Positions 1-9,175 of a stretch of 64,000 nucleotides of DNA are shown here, piece after piece; position 1 is the stretch's first letter; every line of letters begins with the position of its first letter. The stretch comes from Aeromonas enteropelogenes (GTDB lineage Bacteria > Pseudomonadota > Gammaproteobacteria > Enterobacterales > Aeromonadaceae). The stretch covers positions 143,915-207,914 of the forward strand of contig NZ_CDCG01000011.1 in assembly GCF_000819845.1 (NCBI RefSeq). The letters are read 5' to 3'. The notes under the pieces were generated by a model. The model ran no database searches, had not been told where the DNA came from, and saw nothing but the letters and a program-made list of their open reading frames with translations. The translations under genes and the position numbers were made by a program.

Positions 1-1
1 C

Positions 2-415
2 TCGGTGGTGGCGGGGATCGCCCTGTTGATGACGGTGGGGGTCTACGGCCTGGTGGGGCTTATCGTCAAGCTCGACGACATCGGTCTGCATCTGCTGCAA
101 AAGCCCGATGGCAGCGCCCTGCGCCGTAGCGTGGGGCAGGGGCTGCTGGTAACGGCCCCCCGCCTGATGCACCTGCTGGCGCTGGTCGGTACCATCGCCA
201 TGTTTATGGTGGGGGGCGGCATCCTGATGCACGGCCTGCCCTTTGCCCATCATCTGACCGAAGGCACGGCCGCGGCCGTCGCCACCCTGCCTGCCTTGGG
301 CGCCGTGCTCTCTGCCCTGATCCCGACCCTGCTCAATGCCCTTGCCGGCGTGGTGGTGGGCCTGGTGCTGGTGGTGGTGATGACCCAGGTGGGCAAGCTC
401 AAGCCGGCCAAATAA
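2..415 (+). CDS. DUF808 (YedI-like) inner-membrane protein, C-terminal part
   Basis: The reading frame is open from the window edge, so the 5' part of the gene lies outside; about 137 residues are visible. The visible part begins in the stretch GIALLMTVGVYGLVGLIVK and continues with hydrophobic segments carrying GTIAMFMVGGGILMHG. These are the hallmark C-terminal segments of the DUF808/YedI family as I know it from E. coli YedI. At least three membrane-spanning segments are visible. The function of the family is unknown. It ends 97 bases before the peptidase gene, on the same strand. Confidence 0.85.
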   Translation, partial: SVVAGIALLMTVGVYGLVGLIVKLDDIGLHLLQKPDGSALRRSVGQGLLVTAPRLMHLLALVGTIAMFMVGGGILMHGLPFAHHLTEGTAAAVATLPALGAVLSALIPTLLNALAGVVVGLVLVVVMTQVGKLKPAK

Positions 416-511
416 GGACGCTGTTGTTGCGCGTCACGTTTCACGGGCGGCCCCTGCGCCGCCCTCTTGTTTCGCGGGCCTGGCCCGCCAGATTTTGATG
501 GCATCTTCTTT

Positions 512-2320
512 ATGCAGCAAACACCTTACCCCCAGCAGTGGGACAACCGACACATCTATCCCGCCCTCGACTGCCCCGAGCTTGAGGCGGACATGGCGCA
601 GGCCCGCACCAGCCTTGACCAGCTGACCACCTTTATCGGCACCCTGGAGCAGGTGAAAGGGCAGCCCGATGCCCAGCAGGATTTCTTGCGGGAGGTGCGC
701 CTGCGCGCCCGGCGCATCCGCAATATCGGCTGGAACGTCGCCATTCTGGCGGCCTGTCGGGGCAGCCAGGATGCCCGGGATGTGCTCGCCAAGCAGCTGG
801 CCTCCCGCGCCCGCGCCCTCAACGCCGACTTGTTCAAGACCCTGGCACCAGTGGAAGACCTGATGCTGGCGCTGCCGGAGGCGCAGTTTACCCTGCTGAT
901 GCAGGATCCCCTGCTCGGGGAGGAGGCGTACCGGTTGCGCCACGAGCGCCTTTTGCAGGATCAGCGCCTGCCGGTGGCGGCGGAGCAGCTGGTGATCGGC
1001 TTGGGCACCGACGGCTTGCACGCCTGGGGCAACCTCTACAACGATCTGGTGGGCAAGATCCGGCTGGTGATCGACGGCCGCGAGATGGGGCTGGCCGAGG
1101 CGAGCAACCTGCTCTCGAGCCCGGTGCGAGCCCTGCGCCGGGAGGCCTTCGATGCCATCAGCGCTGGTTGGAAAGGGGAGGAGGAGACGGTGGCCGCCAT
1201 CCTCAACGCCCTCAATGGCTGGCGCCTGGAGCTCTCGCGCCAGCGTGGCAATGCGCGCCGGCTCGATGCGCTGGATCTCTCCTGTCACCAGAGCCATATC
1301 GAGCGCGCCACCCTGGATACGCTTATGGCGCAGACCTATCTCGCCCGCGGGCTGGGGCAGCGGGCGCTGGGGCTGATGGCCCGTCGTCTTGGCATTGAGG
1401 ATATGGGGGCCGAGGATCTGTTCGCCCCACCGCCGGCCGCCAGCAGCCGCGAGATCCCGTTCGAGGAGGCGATCGCCATCATCGCCGAGGCGTTCGCCCG
1501 CTTCGACCCCGAGATGGGAGACTTTGCCCGTATGATGGCGGAGAAGGGGTGGATTGATGCCGCCCCAACCCCAAACCGGCGCACCGGGGCCTACTGCACC
1601 AAGTTTGCCGATCCGGTGGAGCCGCGGGTTTTCGTCACCTACGCCGGCACCATGGACAACGTCATCACCCTCGCCCACGAGCTCGGCCACGCCTGGCACA
1701 ACTGGCTCATCCGCGATCTGCCCATGAGCCAGCGCGGCTACCCCATGACGCTCGCCGAAACTGCCTCCATCTTCGCCGAGACCCTGGTGCGTCGCGCTCT
1801 GCTTGAGCAGGCACAGAGCCCGGAGGAGCAGCTGGCTATCGCCTGGGCCGAGGCCGATGGTGCCGCCACCTTCCTGGTCAATATCCCGGCCCGCTTTGAC
1901 TTCGAGCGCGCCCTGGTGGCCGCGCGCGAGCAGGGTTATGTGCCGGCCGGGCAGCTCAAGGCGATGACAGACGAGGCCTGGGGCCGCTGGTATGAGGGGA
2001 GCCTGTGCCGCTATCACCCCATGTTCTGGGCGGCCAAGGCGCACTTCTCCATCGCGGGCCTGGGTTTTTACAATTACCCCTATCTGTTTGGCTATCTGTT
2101 CAGCCTCGGGGTTTATCAGCAGCTGATGAGCCGCCAGGGGGCGGGAGAAACGAATGTGGCCGAGGCGTACCGCGCCCTGCTGCGGGACACCGGCCGCATG
2201 AGTGCCGAAGAGCTGGTGGCCAAGCACCTGGGGCAGGATATTCGCGAGCCCGCCTTCTGGCAGGGGAGCCTGGCCCTGGTGGCGGCGGCGGTGGATCGCT
2301 TCGAGCAGCTGGCGGTGTAA
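512..2320 (+). CDS. M3-family oligoendopeptidase (PepF-like zinc peptidase)
   Basis: Cytoplasmic metallopeptidase of about 602 residues, expected to cleave short peptides. The zinc site is visible as HELGH at residues 389-393, in the context TLAHELGHAWHNW. The downstream glutamate ligand is E416, in LAETAS. These are the thermolysin-like zincin features of family M3, and the length is usual for the oligoendopeptidase F group. I chose ATG 512 because the protein N-terminus resembles family members from there; an in-frame TTG at 467 would add 15 residues. Neither start has a clear ribosome binding site. A strong terminator follows the gene. Confidence 0.88.
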   Translation: MQQTPYPQQWDNRHIYPALDCPELEADMAQARTSLDQLTTFIGTLEQVKGQPDAQQDFLREVRLRARRIRNIGWNVAILAACRGSQDARDVLAKQLASRARALNADLFKTLAPVEDLMLALPEAQFTLLMQDPLLGEEAYRLRHERLLQDQRLPVAAEQLVIGLGTDGLHAWGNLYNDLVGKIRLVIDGREMGLAEASNLLSSPVRALRREAFDAISAGWKGEEETVAAILNALNGWRLELSRQRGNARRLDALDLSCHQSHIERATLDTLMAQTYLARGLGQRALGLMARRLGIEDMGAEDLFAPPPAASSREIPFEEAIAIIAEAFARFDPEMGDFARMMAEKGWIDAAPTPNRRTGAYCTKFADPVEPRVFVTYAGTMDNVITLAHELGHAWHNWLIRDLPMSQRGYPMTLAETASIFAETLVRRALLEQAQSPEEQLAIAWAEADGAATFLVNIPARFDFERALVAAREQGYVPAGQLKAMTDEAWGRWYEGSLCRYHPMFWAAKAHFSIAGLGFYNYPYLFGYLFSLGVYQQLMSRQGAGETNVAEAYRALLRDTGRMSAEELVAKHLGQDIREPAFWQGSLALVAAAVDRFEQLAV

Positions 2321-2340
2321 CCGCCAGGCATAAGAGGTAA

Positions 2341-2376
2341 AAAGCCCCGGACAGCATGGCTGTCCGGGGCTTTTTT
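2341..2376 (+). terminator. Rho-independent terminator between convergent genes
   Basis: A GC-rich 10-base stem, GCCCCGGACA with its complement TGTCCGGGGC and a short GCATGGC-type loop, is followed by six T and preceded by three A. It ends the M3 peptidase gene. It abuts the stop of the convergent permease gene, so it may work in both directions. Confidence 0.9.
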
Positions 2377-2377
2377 G

Positions 2378-3784
2378 TCAGGAGTGCTCTTGTCGGGGCT
2401 TGATGGGCCCCACCAGCAGGGGGCGGGTCTGGTGGCTGGTATCGGGCTGATAGCCGTTGAAGAAGAGGTTGAGCAGCACAGAGCTGATGGTGGCCAAGAG
2501 GATGCCGCTATGAAACAGCGGCTGCAGGACGGCGGGGAAGTGCTGGAAGAAGTGGCCCGAGACGGTGGGGATCATGCCGACCCCTAAACTGATGGCGACG
2601 ATGTAGAGGTTGTGGCGGTTGCTGTTGTAGTCGGCCCGCGCCAGGATGCGGATGCCGGTGGCCAGCACCATGCCGAACATGACGATGCCGGCACCCCCCA
2701 GCACGAAGGGGGGAATGGAGGCGACCAGCACCGACATCTTGGGAATGAGGCCGAAGGCGAGCAGGATCCCCCCCGACATGACGCAGACCCAGCGGCTCGA
2801 TACCCCGGTCACGCTCACCAGCCCGATGTTCTGGGAAAACGAGGTGTGGGGGAAGCTGTTGAAGATGCCGCCTATGATGGTGCCTATGCCATCCACCCTC
2901 AACCCGCGCACTATGTCGCCGCGACTGGCCGAGTGACCGACGATGTCGCCGAGAGCCAGAAACATCCCCATCGACTCGATGAAGGTAATGAGCATGATCA
3001 CCGTCAGGGTAGCGATAGAGATGGGGTCGAAGGTGGGCCAGCCGAAGGCGAACGGCACTATGGGGGCAAACCAGGCCGCGTCATTGAGACCGTCCAGGCT
3101 CACCTCGCCCATGGCGATGGCCACCCCGAAGCCAAACAGGATGCCGAGCAGTACCGAGATGTTGCTGAAAAATCCCTTGGTGAAGCGGGTCACCAGCAAG
3201 ATGAAGGCGAGCACCAGAAAGCTGGTGCCGATGTAGCGCAGGCTGCCGTACTCGGGATTGCCCTTGCCCCCGGCCATCCAGTCGATCCCCACCTGCATGA
3301 TGCTGATCCCGATGGAGGTGATGACCACCCCGGTCACAACGGTGGGAAAAAGCGGCATCAGACGGCCGATGAGGGGCACCAATAAGGTTGAAAGGATCCC
3401 CGCGGCTATGGTGGCGCCGAAGATGCCGGTCAGCCCCAGATCCGGGTTGGCGCCGATGGCCAGCATGGGCATCACGGCGGCAAAGGTGACCGACATGATG
3501 ACCGGCAGGCGGATCCCGGCAAAACGCCCGATGCCGAGGCACTGGAGCAGGGTGACGATGCCGCAGCAGAAGAGATCCGAACTGATGAGATAGGAGATCT
3601 GCTCCTTGGGCAGCCCCAGACTACCACCGATGACCAGCGGCACCGCCACGGCGCCGGCATACATCACCAGCACGTGTTGCAGGCCCAGGGTGAAGAGCTG
3701 ACCCGGCGGTAGCATGCGCTCTACCTCATCGACCGGGCGCTGGCGTTGCCCCGCTTGGGGGGAGGGGGGATTGGTCTCGTTCAT
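2378..3784 (-). CDS. uacT: NCS2-family urate/xanthine permease (UacT-like)
   Basis: Inner-membrane nucleobase:cation symporter of 468 residues with many transmembrane segments. The sequence is very close to what I recall of E. coli UacT (YgfU). It shares the N-terminal QHVLVMYAGAVAVPL stretch, the block LISSDLFCCGIVTLLQC, and TFIESMGMFLALGDIVG with the conserved substrate-site glutamate. That points to urate rather than uracil as likely substrate, with xanthine a lesser possibility. I chose the start at 3784 because GGAG lies ten bases upstream; a further in-frame ATG at 3826 lacks that support. No other purine catabolic gene is adjacent, so the substrate remains an inference from similarity. 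Confidence 0.87.
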   Translation of the reverse strand: MNETNPPSPQAGQRQRPVDEVERMLPPGQLFTLGLQHVLVMYAGAVAVPLVIGGSLGLPKEQISYLISSDLFCCGIVTLLQCLGIGRFAGIRLPVIMSVTFAAVMPMLAIGANPDLGLTGIFGATIAAGILSTLLVPLIGRLMPLFPTVVTGVVITSIGISIMQVGIDWMAGGKGNPEYGSLRYIGTSFLVLAFILLVTRFTKGFFSNISVLLGILFGFGVAIAMGEVSLDGLNDAAWFAPIVPFAFGWPTFDPISIATLTVIMLITFIESMGMFLALGDIVGHSASRGDIVRGLRVDGIGTIIGGIFNSFPHTSFSQNIGLVSVTGVSSRWVCVMSGGILLAFGLIPKMSVLVASIPPFVLGGAGIVMFGMVLATGIRILARADYNSNRHNLYIVAISLGVGMIPTVSGHFFQHFPAVLQPLFHSGILLATISSVLLNLFFNGYQPDTSHQTRPLLVGPIKPRQEHS

Positions 3785-4268
3785 GAACACATCACTCCTT
3801 GCAACCCGGGCGACAGGCACGGGCAAGATAGTGAAAGCCGAAGCTTCCGGTCATTGCGATCGTCTCTGGACAGGGCCCTTTTTCATCGACACAGGGGATG
3901 AGGGGGCCGCGCAGTCGTGGCCAGAGGGAGTGCACAAAGCGTGCTCGCTTGGTTATCAAGAGGCGCAGGGCAGGGGGAAAGAGGGCCGTTTTGCGGAGCG
4001 GGTCACATCCTGGCGACCAGGATGCCGGGTTGGCGCTGTTTCCAGGTCGGGCGGCGATCTCAGATTGGTAGCCGGGTTATCATTATTCGGCCGCGCCCTC
4101 TCAGTTTGATAGAGAATGTGTGCCAGCCGCGCCATCACTGGGGTCGTGACCCCTGCCAGCGGGGGCATCTGGCGTGATCCAAAGCAAGAAAGCAGGATGT
4201 TTTGGTGGCGCATGAGGCTAGCGCGGGGTAGTTTCGATAGAACTGACACAGATCTTGAGGTCTTATCC
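3785..4268. other. 484-base intergenic region between divergent uacT and ycfP
   Basis: The region must hold the promoters of uacT (minus strand) and ycfP (plus strand). I saw no convincing -35/-10 pair, purine riboswitch or operator palindrome. Open frames in it are short, have no recognisable protein and lack ribosome binding sites. Confidence 0.5.
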
Positions 4269-4808
4269 ATGATCATCTATCTGCATGGCTTTGATGCCAC
4301 CAGCCCCGGCAATCATGAGAAAGTGCTGCAGTTGCAGTTTATTGATGATGATGTGCGTTTCGTCCACTACAGCACGGTTCACCCCCGTCACGACATGAGC
4401 CATCTGCTCAAGGAAGTGAAGAAGCAGCTCGACATGAGCTCGGACCCAAAGCCCCTCATCTGCGGGGTAGGGCTCGGTGGCTACTGGAGCGAGCGTATCG
4501 GCTTTTTGTGCGGCATTCGTCAGGTGATCTTCAACCCCAATCTGCACCCGGAAGAGAACATGCAGGGCAAGATCGACCGGCCGGAGGAGTACGAGGACAT
4601 AGGCACTAAATGTGTAACTGAATTTCGTAAGAAAAATTCAGGAAACTGCCTGTGCATCCTTTCCGTTGCGGATGAAGTGCGAGATAATCGGGACACTGAG
4701 CGTGAATTGAAGAACTATTACGACATCGTATGGGATGAGCGCGAGACCCATAAATTCAAGAACATCTCGCACCATCTGCAACGGATGAAGGCTTTCAAAG
4801 AAGCCTGA
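4269..4808 (+). CDS. ycfP: YcfP family (UPF0227) alpha/beta-hydrolase-fold protein
   Basis: A 179-residue protein that matches E. coli YcfP along its length as I recall it, starting MIIYLHGFD and including [15 protein letters not shown] near the C-terminus. The fold is that of YqiA-type small esterases. However, the nucleophile elbow reads CGVGLGGYW, with Leu where an esterase has Ser. This is a family feature, so hydrolase activity is doubtful and the role is unknown. GAGG lies eight bases before the chosen ATG; the longer upstream frame is not supported. The order ycfP-ndh is the same as in enterobacteria. Confidence 0.93.
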   Translation: MIIYLHGFDATSPGNHEKVLQLQFIDDDVRFVHYSTVHPRHDMSHLLKEVKKQLDMSSDPKPLICGVGLGGYWSERIGFLCGIRQVIFNPNLHPEENMQGKIDRPEEYEDIGTKCVTEFRKKNSGNCLCILSVADEVRDNRDTERELKNYYDIVWDERETHKFKNISHHLQRMKAFKEA

Positions 4809-4835
4809 TCCGGTACGTCGACCGATTTCGTTTTA

Positions 4836-4861
4836 GGGAGCCGAAGGCTCCCTTTCGTTTT
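4836..4861 (+). terminator. Rho-independent terminator after ycfP
   Basis: A seven-base stem GGGAGCC/GGCTCCC with a GAA loop is followed by TTTCGTTTT. It lies only about 20 bases before the ndh start, so it overlaps the ndh leader. It could separate ycfP from ndh or attenuate read-through into ndh. Confidence 0.75.
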
Positions 4862-4882
4862 GAGGAACCGAGGAAAACCATC

Positions 4883-6175
4883 ATGATGAATATTGTCGTT
4901 GTAGGCGGCGGCGCTGGGGGCCTGGAGCTGGCCACCAGTCTGGGCCGCAAGCTGGGCAAGAAGAACAAGGCCAGGATCACCCTGGTGGATCGCAACCGTA
5001 CCCACCTGTGGAAACCCCTGCTGCACGAAGTGGCCACCGGCTCCATGGACGCGGGCATCGATGCCCTGAGCTACCAGTCCCACGCCAAGAACCACGGTTT
5101 CGACTTCCAGCTTGGCACCCTGACCGATATCAAGCGTGAAGAAAAGCGCATCGTACTGGCGCCCATCCACGACGAAAATGGCGAAGTGGTAGTCCATGAG
5201 CGCGAGCTGCCCTACGACTACCTGGTGATGGCCATCGGCTCCGTCTCCAACGATTTCAATACCAAGGGCATCAAGGATCACTGTATCTTCCTGGACAGCC
5301 CCTCCCAGGCGCACCGTTTCCACAACAGCATGATGAACCGCTTCCTGCAGTTCGCCACCGAATACCAGCCGGGCGACAAGGTGAAGATCGCCATCGTGGG
5401 TGGCGGCGCTACTGGCGTCGAGCTCTCTGCCGAGCTCTACAACGCGGTGGAGCAGCTCTACGCCTACGGCTTCAAGAACCTCACCACCGACAGCCTCAAG
5501 GTCACTCTGGTGGAAGCGGGCCCCCGCATCCTGCCGGCCCTGCCGGAGCGCATCAGTGGTGCCGCCCATCAGGAGCTGGTCAAGCTGGGCGTGGACGTGC
5601 GCACCGCCACCATGATCACCGAGGCGACCAGCGATGGTCTGCACACCAAGGATGGCGAGCTCATTGAAGCAGACCTCATGGTGTGGGCGGCCGGCATCAA
5701 GGCGCCGGATTTCATGAAGGATATCGCTGGTCTTGAGACCAACCGCATCAACCAGCTGGTGGTGAAAGAGACCCTGCAGACCACCCGTGACGAGAATATC
5801 TTTGTCATCGGTGACTGCGCCGCCTGTCCGCAGCCGGATGGCAAGTTCGTGCCGCCGCGCGCCCAGTCTGCCCACCAGATGGCGACCCAGGCGTTCAAGA
5901 ACATCCTGGCCAAGATGAATGGCGGCGAGCTCAAGCCCTACCTCTACCACGACCACGGCTCTCTGGTGTCGCTGAGCCGCTTCTCCACCGTGGGCAGCCT
6001 GATGGGCAACCTGATGCGTGGCTCCATGATGGTGGAGGGCTACATCGCCCGTCTGGTTTACATCTCCCTCTACCGGATGCACCAGATTGCCCTGCACGGC
6101 TACATCAAAACCGGTCTCATCATGCTGGTGGGCCGCATCAACCGGGTACTGCGCCCGACCCTGAAGCTGCACTGA
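4883..6175 (+). CDS. ndh: Type II NADH:quinone oxidoreductase
   Basis: Single-subunit, non-proton-pumping NADH dehydrogenase of 430 residues that passes electrons from NADH through FAD to quinone at the inner membrane. The FAD-binding motif [10 protein letters not shown] is at the N-terminus and a second dinucleotide motif, [13 protein letters not shown], follows near residue 173 for NADH. The blocks [19 protein letters not shown] and FVIGDCA, and the C-terminal membrane-binding region [13 protein letters not shown], match E. coli Ndh. Tandem ATG codons occur at 4883 and 4886, with GAGGAA upstream. The terminator just before the start suggests its own promoter or attenuated transcription from ycfP. 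Confidence 0.96.
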   Translation: MMNIVVVGGGAGGLELATSLGRKLGKKNKARITLVDRNRTHLWKPLLHEVATGSMDAGIDALSYQSHAKNHGFDFQLGTLTDIKREEKRIVLAPIHDENGEVVVHERELPYDYLVMAIGSVSNDFNTKGIKDHCIFLDSPSQAHRFHNSMMNRFLQFATEYQPGDKVKIAIVGGGATGVELSAELYNAVEQLYAYGFKNLTTDSLKVTLVEAGPRILPALPERISGAAHQELVKLGVDVRTATMITEATSDGLHTKDGELIEADLMVWAAGIKAPDFMKDIAGLETNRINQLVVKETLQTTRDENIFVIGDCAACPQPDGKFVPPRAQSAHQMATQAFKNILAKMNGGELKPYLYHDHGSLVSLSRFSTVGSLMGNLMRGSMMVEGYIARLVYISLYRMHQIALHGYIKTGLIMLVGRINRVLRPTLKLH

Positions 6176-6239
6176 CAGCGACCAGGACCCGGCGTCTGCC
6201 GGGTCCTACCCATCTTGTAACCATCGACGAGGCACGATC

Positions 6240-6887
6240 ATGAATACGACCTCTTGCCAAAACATCCCTTTTCTCGGCCTGACCGGCCCCCTGAGCATCC
6301 TGCTGCGCGCCGCCTGCGACGTGTTGTTTCTCCTGGTTCTGACCCTGGTGCCGGCCGTGACGGTTGTGCTCGATCTGCACTGGTTGCACAACGGGGTCGG
6401 GGAGGACTCCATCACCGAGCTGCTGCAGGAGGGAGTGCTCTTCTCCATCGTCATCGGCCTGTACTGGAAAGGGCGGTCCATACCGGCGGTACGCGCCTTT
6501 CTCTGGTTGCTCGCCGGTTTCTTTGGTTGCCTGCTGATCCGCGAACTTGACGTCTACTTCGACAGGGTGTGGCACGGCTTCTGGCTATATCCGGCCCTGC
6601 TGTTGGCCAGCCTGACCCTGGTGCATACCTGGCGTCACGGGCGTGACACCCTACTAAGCGGTGGTGTTCAGTTTGTCCGGCACAGAAGCGCGCTGTTCAC
6701 GCTCTTTGGGCTGCTGCTGGTCGCCGTCTTCAGCCGCGTGTTTGGCAGCGGCTCCCTCATCTGGAACGATCTGCTGGGCATGGACAGTGGCTTCGATTTC
6801 AAAACCGCGCTGCAGGAGGGGATCGAGCTGCTGGGATATAACTATGTCGCCTACGGGATCCTCACCCAGGGTGGTTACATGCGCTGA
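6240..6887 (+). CDS. Predicted inner-membrane protein of unknown function
   Basis: A 215-residue hydrophobic protein with about six predicted membrane segments, among them VLFLLVLTLVPAVTVVLDL, LYPALLLASLTLVHTW and LFTLFGLLLVAVFSRV. Charged loops contain ELLQEG and ALQEGIELLGY. I do not recognise a named family. GAGG precedes the ATG by seven bases. It follows ndh by 64 bases on the same strand and may be cotranscribed with it. A link to respiration is conceivable from position only. Confidence 0.72.
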   Translation: MNTTSCQNIPFLGLTGPLSILLRAACDVLFLLVLTLVPAVTVVLDLHWLHNGVGEDSITELLQEGVLFSIVIGLYWKGRSIPAVRAFLWLLAGFFGCLLIRELDVYFDRVWHGFWLYPALLLASLTLVHTWRHGRDTLLSGGVQFVRHRSALFTLFGLLLVAVFSRVFGSGSLIWNDLLGMDSGFDFKTALQEGIELLGYNYVAYGILTQGGYMR

Positions 6888-7095
6888 GGCGCACTCCCTG
6901 CCAATCTGCGGTCAGCCTTATCTTCTGGCCGCATGCTTCTCTACTCCTTTCTTGACGCCCGGTTTGGTCGATAACGCCGGGCAATGCCTCTTCGACCGCA
7001 CCGCTCTGCCATCTTGTTCATGTTGATTGGAACGATGAGCCGGGCTTGTGGCGGGGCCAGCGAAAGAAGCCGGCCCCGGCGTACATGGCGGGTGA

Positions 7096-7121
7096 CAAGA
7101 GAAAGGGGCTTCTTGCCCCTC
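7096..7121 (-). terminator. Hairpin terminator of the FadL-like gene
   Basis: Read on the minus strand, AGGGGC-AAGAA-GCCCCT forms a tight hairpin followed by TTCTCTTG, just past the stop of the outer-membrane protein gene. An outer repeat CAAGAG/CTCTTG can extend the stem. The T tract is imperfect. Confidence 0.65.
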
Positions 7122-7135
7122 GATCGTGCCTCTTG

Positions 7136-8326
7136 TCAGAACTGCTTGCTGTAGTTGACTGCGAAGAAATAGAAGCTGGGGTTGTCGTAGCTGCCTGATA
7201 GGTAGTCCGCCTGGACGTTGGCGCTCTCCTGATCGATGTACTCCATGGCGGCCCCTATGCTCTCCCTGGGATTGAGGGCATATCTGGCCCCGAACCCGAT
7301 CCGGACGGCGGCGCCGCTCGGAATGGTCAGGGAGGTCTTGTCCTGATCCTTGTAAACGCTGCTGTCATAGGCCAGCCCGCCATTAAGCACCCACTGGGGT
7401 GTCAGGGTGTGCTGCAGCCCCACGGCCACGTGATAGGTATCCTGGAAGAGCCCCTTGTTCCCCTTGCTGACGCCGACGATGCTCACGTCGTTGCCGTTGT
7501 AGCGGCTCCAGTCCTGCCAGCCCAGATTGCCCATCAGGGCCCAGTCGGGAGCGAGTTCGTGGTAGCCGCTCAGCATCAGCTGCTGCGGGCTGTTGACCAT
7601 GCCGGAGATGGGCAGCTGGGCCGAGATCCCGGGCATGTTGGGCCTTTGCAGGGTGATCTGGGTCTGGACGTCAAAGTGATACTTGATTTCGCTGCTGTAG
7701 CCGAGGCCAAAGCGGGTCGCCGGGGTGAGCTCATAGAGCACGCCAACCTTGCCATTGATGGCCCAGTCGCTGTCGTCGAGCTTGCTCTCGCCGTGGTCTG
7801 TCTCGCGCTTGAGGGCGAACAGTCCGTAGTTGAGACCCACTGCCGCTCCGAGGGACCAGTGCTCGTCGATCCGGTAGGCGACGGAGGGTTGCATCGTCAG
7901 CGCCATCAGTGTGGCCTCCTTCACCAGCTGTTGCCCGGCCCAACCGCCAAAGTCGAGCCCCAGGCCGAAGTTACCGTAGGTGGCGAAGCCCAGGGTCCAG
8001 CGGTCGTCGATCTGCTGGCTGTAGTAGAGGGAGGCAGAGGGAAACCAGCCCACCACGGTATCGACATCTTGCTGGGAAGCGTCCGCCAGATCGTAGGGCA
8101 CGTCCCCGTAGAGCGCCTGGCCACCCATGGTGAGATGGCGCCCCTGCAGGCGGCTGAGGCCAGCCGGATTCATGAACTGCACCGTGGCATCCTGTGCCCG
8201 CGCGGCCATGCCTGCCGAGGCGAGGCCGACATCATCCGTGCCCGTTTCATAGAGGTAGAGGCCGCCAGCCTGGCTGGTGGCGGTGAACAGCAGACACAGG
8301 GACCACAGCGAGTCGAGTCGTTTCAT
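7136..8326 (-). CDS. FadL/TodX-family outer-membrane transport protein
   Basis: A 396-residue outer-membrane beta-barrel with a signal peptide ending near TSQAGG. The mature N-terminus contains TDDVGLASAGMAARAQDATVQF and MNPAGLSRLQGR. The pairing of AGxAA with MNPAG is typical of the FadL family of channels for hydrophobic substrates such as fatty acids. It ends in FFAVNYSKQF, with a terminal Phe as barrel proteins usually have. I chose the start at 8326 because AAGGA lies six bases upstream; the frame stays open for a further 170 codons, which do not look like real protein. The natural substrate cannot be told from sequence. Confidence 0.85.
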   Translation of the reverse strand: MKRLDSLWSLCLLFTATSQAGGLYLYETGTDDVGLASAGMAARAQDATVQFMNPAGLSRLQGRHLTMGGQALYGDVPYDLADASQQDVDTVVGWFPSASLYYSQQIDDRWTLGFATYGNFGLGLDFGGWAGQQLVKEATLMALTMQPSVAYRIDEHWSLGAAVGLNYGLFALKRETDHGESKLDDSDWAINGKVGVLYELTPATRFGLGYSSEIKYHFDVQTQITLQRPNMPGISAQLPISGMVNSPQQLMLSGYHELAPDWALMGNLGWQDWSRYNGNDVSIVGVSKGNKGLFQDTYHVAVGLQHTLTPQWVLNGGLAYDSSVYKDQDKTSLTIPSGAAVRIGFGARYALNPRESIGAAMEYIDQESANVQADYLSGSYDNPSFYFFAVNYSKQF

Positions 8327-8442
8327 ACAAGTTCCTTTTTCATGCAACGTTGAGCCGGGTAGTGAGCACGGGTGATCCGGACAGGCATCGATGGCGCTGT
8401 CTCCATTTATATAGGGTTCTGTTTGGGCTGGCGAGAGTAGAC

Positions 8443-9084
8443 TCAGCGCCCCAGATAGGTACGGTCGAAAAAGGTGTTGACCCAGTGGGGGCGATAGATG
8501 GCCAGCACCGTCATCGCCATGCCGTTGAGCAGGGCCTCCGGAAACAGCAGGAGTGGCCAGATGGAAAGATAGTCGGCACTGATGGTATGCCAGGGATAGG
8601 TGCCGCTCACTCCCATCAACAAAGCGCTGGCTACCACCTTGACCGAGATGGTGACGGCGCCGCCGAGAAAGGCCGCGACGAAGAGATAGACGAACAGATG
8701 GCGGGGCAGCCAGGCCCAGCTCGCCAGAAACAGCAGCCAGCTGGTGGCCACCGGCAAGCCGATGCCGATGAGGGCCTGCCAGCCAAAATCCGCCAGGTTG
8801 GTGACGCCGAAATAACCGAGCACCAGCAGGGTCAGACAAGGTGCGAGCAGGGCCAACCGCCAGCCCAGCAGCAGGGTGAGGGTGGTGAGGCCGAGAAAGT
8901 GGACCTCCAGCCCCTCGTGCAGGCCGGCGCGCAAATACCAGAGCGGGATCAGGGCGATGGCGCTGCCCAGCAGCAGATGCTGGTAAAGGGGATTGTCATG
9001 GAGGGTTTGCCACAGAGGGCGGCGCAGGCTGAACACCAATAGCAACAGCCAGATCAGCAGGGCGGCGAGTTGTCCTTCACTCAT
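8443..9084 (-). CDS. CbiM-like energy-coupling/metal transport membrane protein (COG3235 type)
   Basis: A 213-residue protein with six or seven membrane segments. The central GLHEGLEVHFLGLTTLTLLLG resembles the His-containing metal-binding core of CbiM-type proteins, and WPLLLFPEALLNGM resembles their conserved C-terminal PEAxxNG motif. It matches what I recall of a stand-alone group in Aeromonas, Shewanella and Vibrio annotated as an energy-coupling factor transporter permease. No ATPase or cobalamin gene is adjacent, so the substrate (cobalt, nickel or other) is open. An upstream ATG at 9096 is possible. It lies between pflA and the FadL-like gene on the same strand. Confidence 0.72.
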   Translation of the reverse strand: MSEGQLAALLIWLLLLVFSLRRPLWQTLHDNPLYQHLLLGSAIALIPLWYLRAGLHEGLEVHFLGLTTLTLLLGWRLALLAPCLTLLVLGYFGVTNLADFGWQALIGIGLPVATSWLLFLASWAWLPRHLFVYLFVAAFLGGAVTISVKVVASALLMGVSGTYPWHTISADYLSIWPLLLFPEALLNGMAMTVLAIYRPHWVNTFFDRTYLGR

Positions 9085-9175
9085 GGGGGCGTCCATTGCC
9101 TGGAGAAGTTGCCGGGCAGCGCACTCCCTGCCGCCCGGGCCTGAAGCAGGCTGATGATCCAGCCTGCCGTTGGCA

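Noticed and set aside
434..2227. 597-codon open frame on the minus strand
   Set aside because: It is antisense to the M3 peptidase gene, has no recognisable domain and reflects the GC-rich codon pattern of the real gene.
2612..3385. 257-codon His/Gly/Asp-rich plus-strand frame
   Set aside because: It lies inside the NCS2 permease gene on the opposite strand; its composition is that of an antisense shadow.
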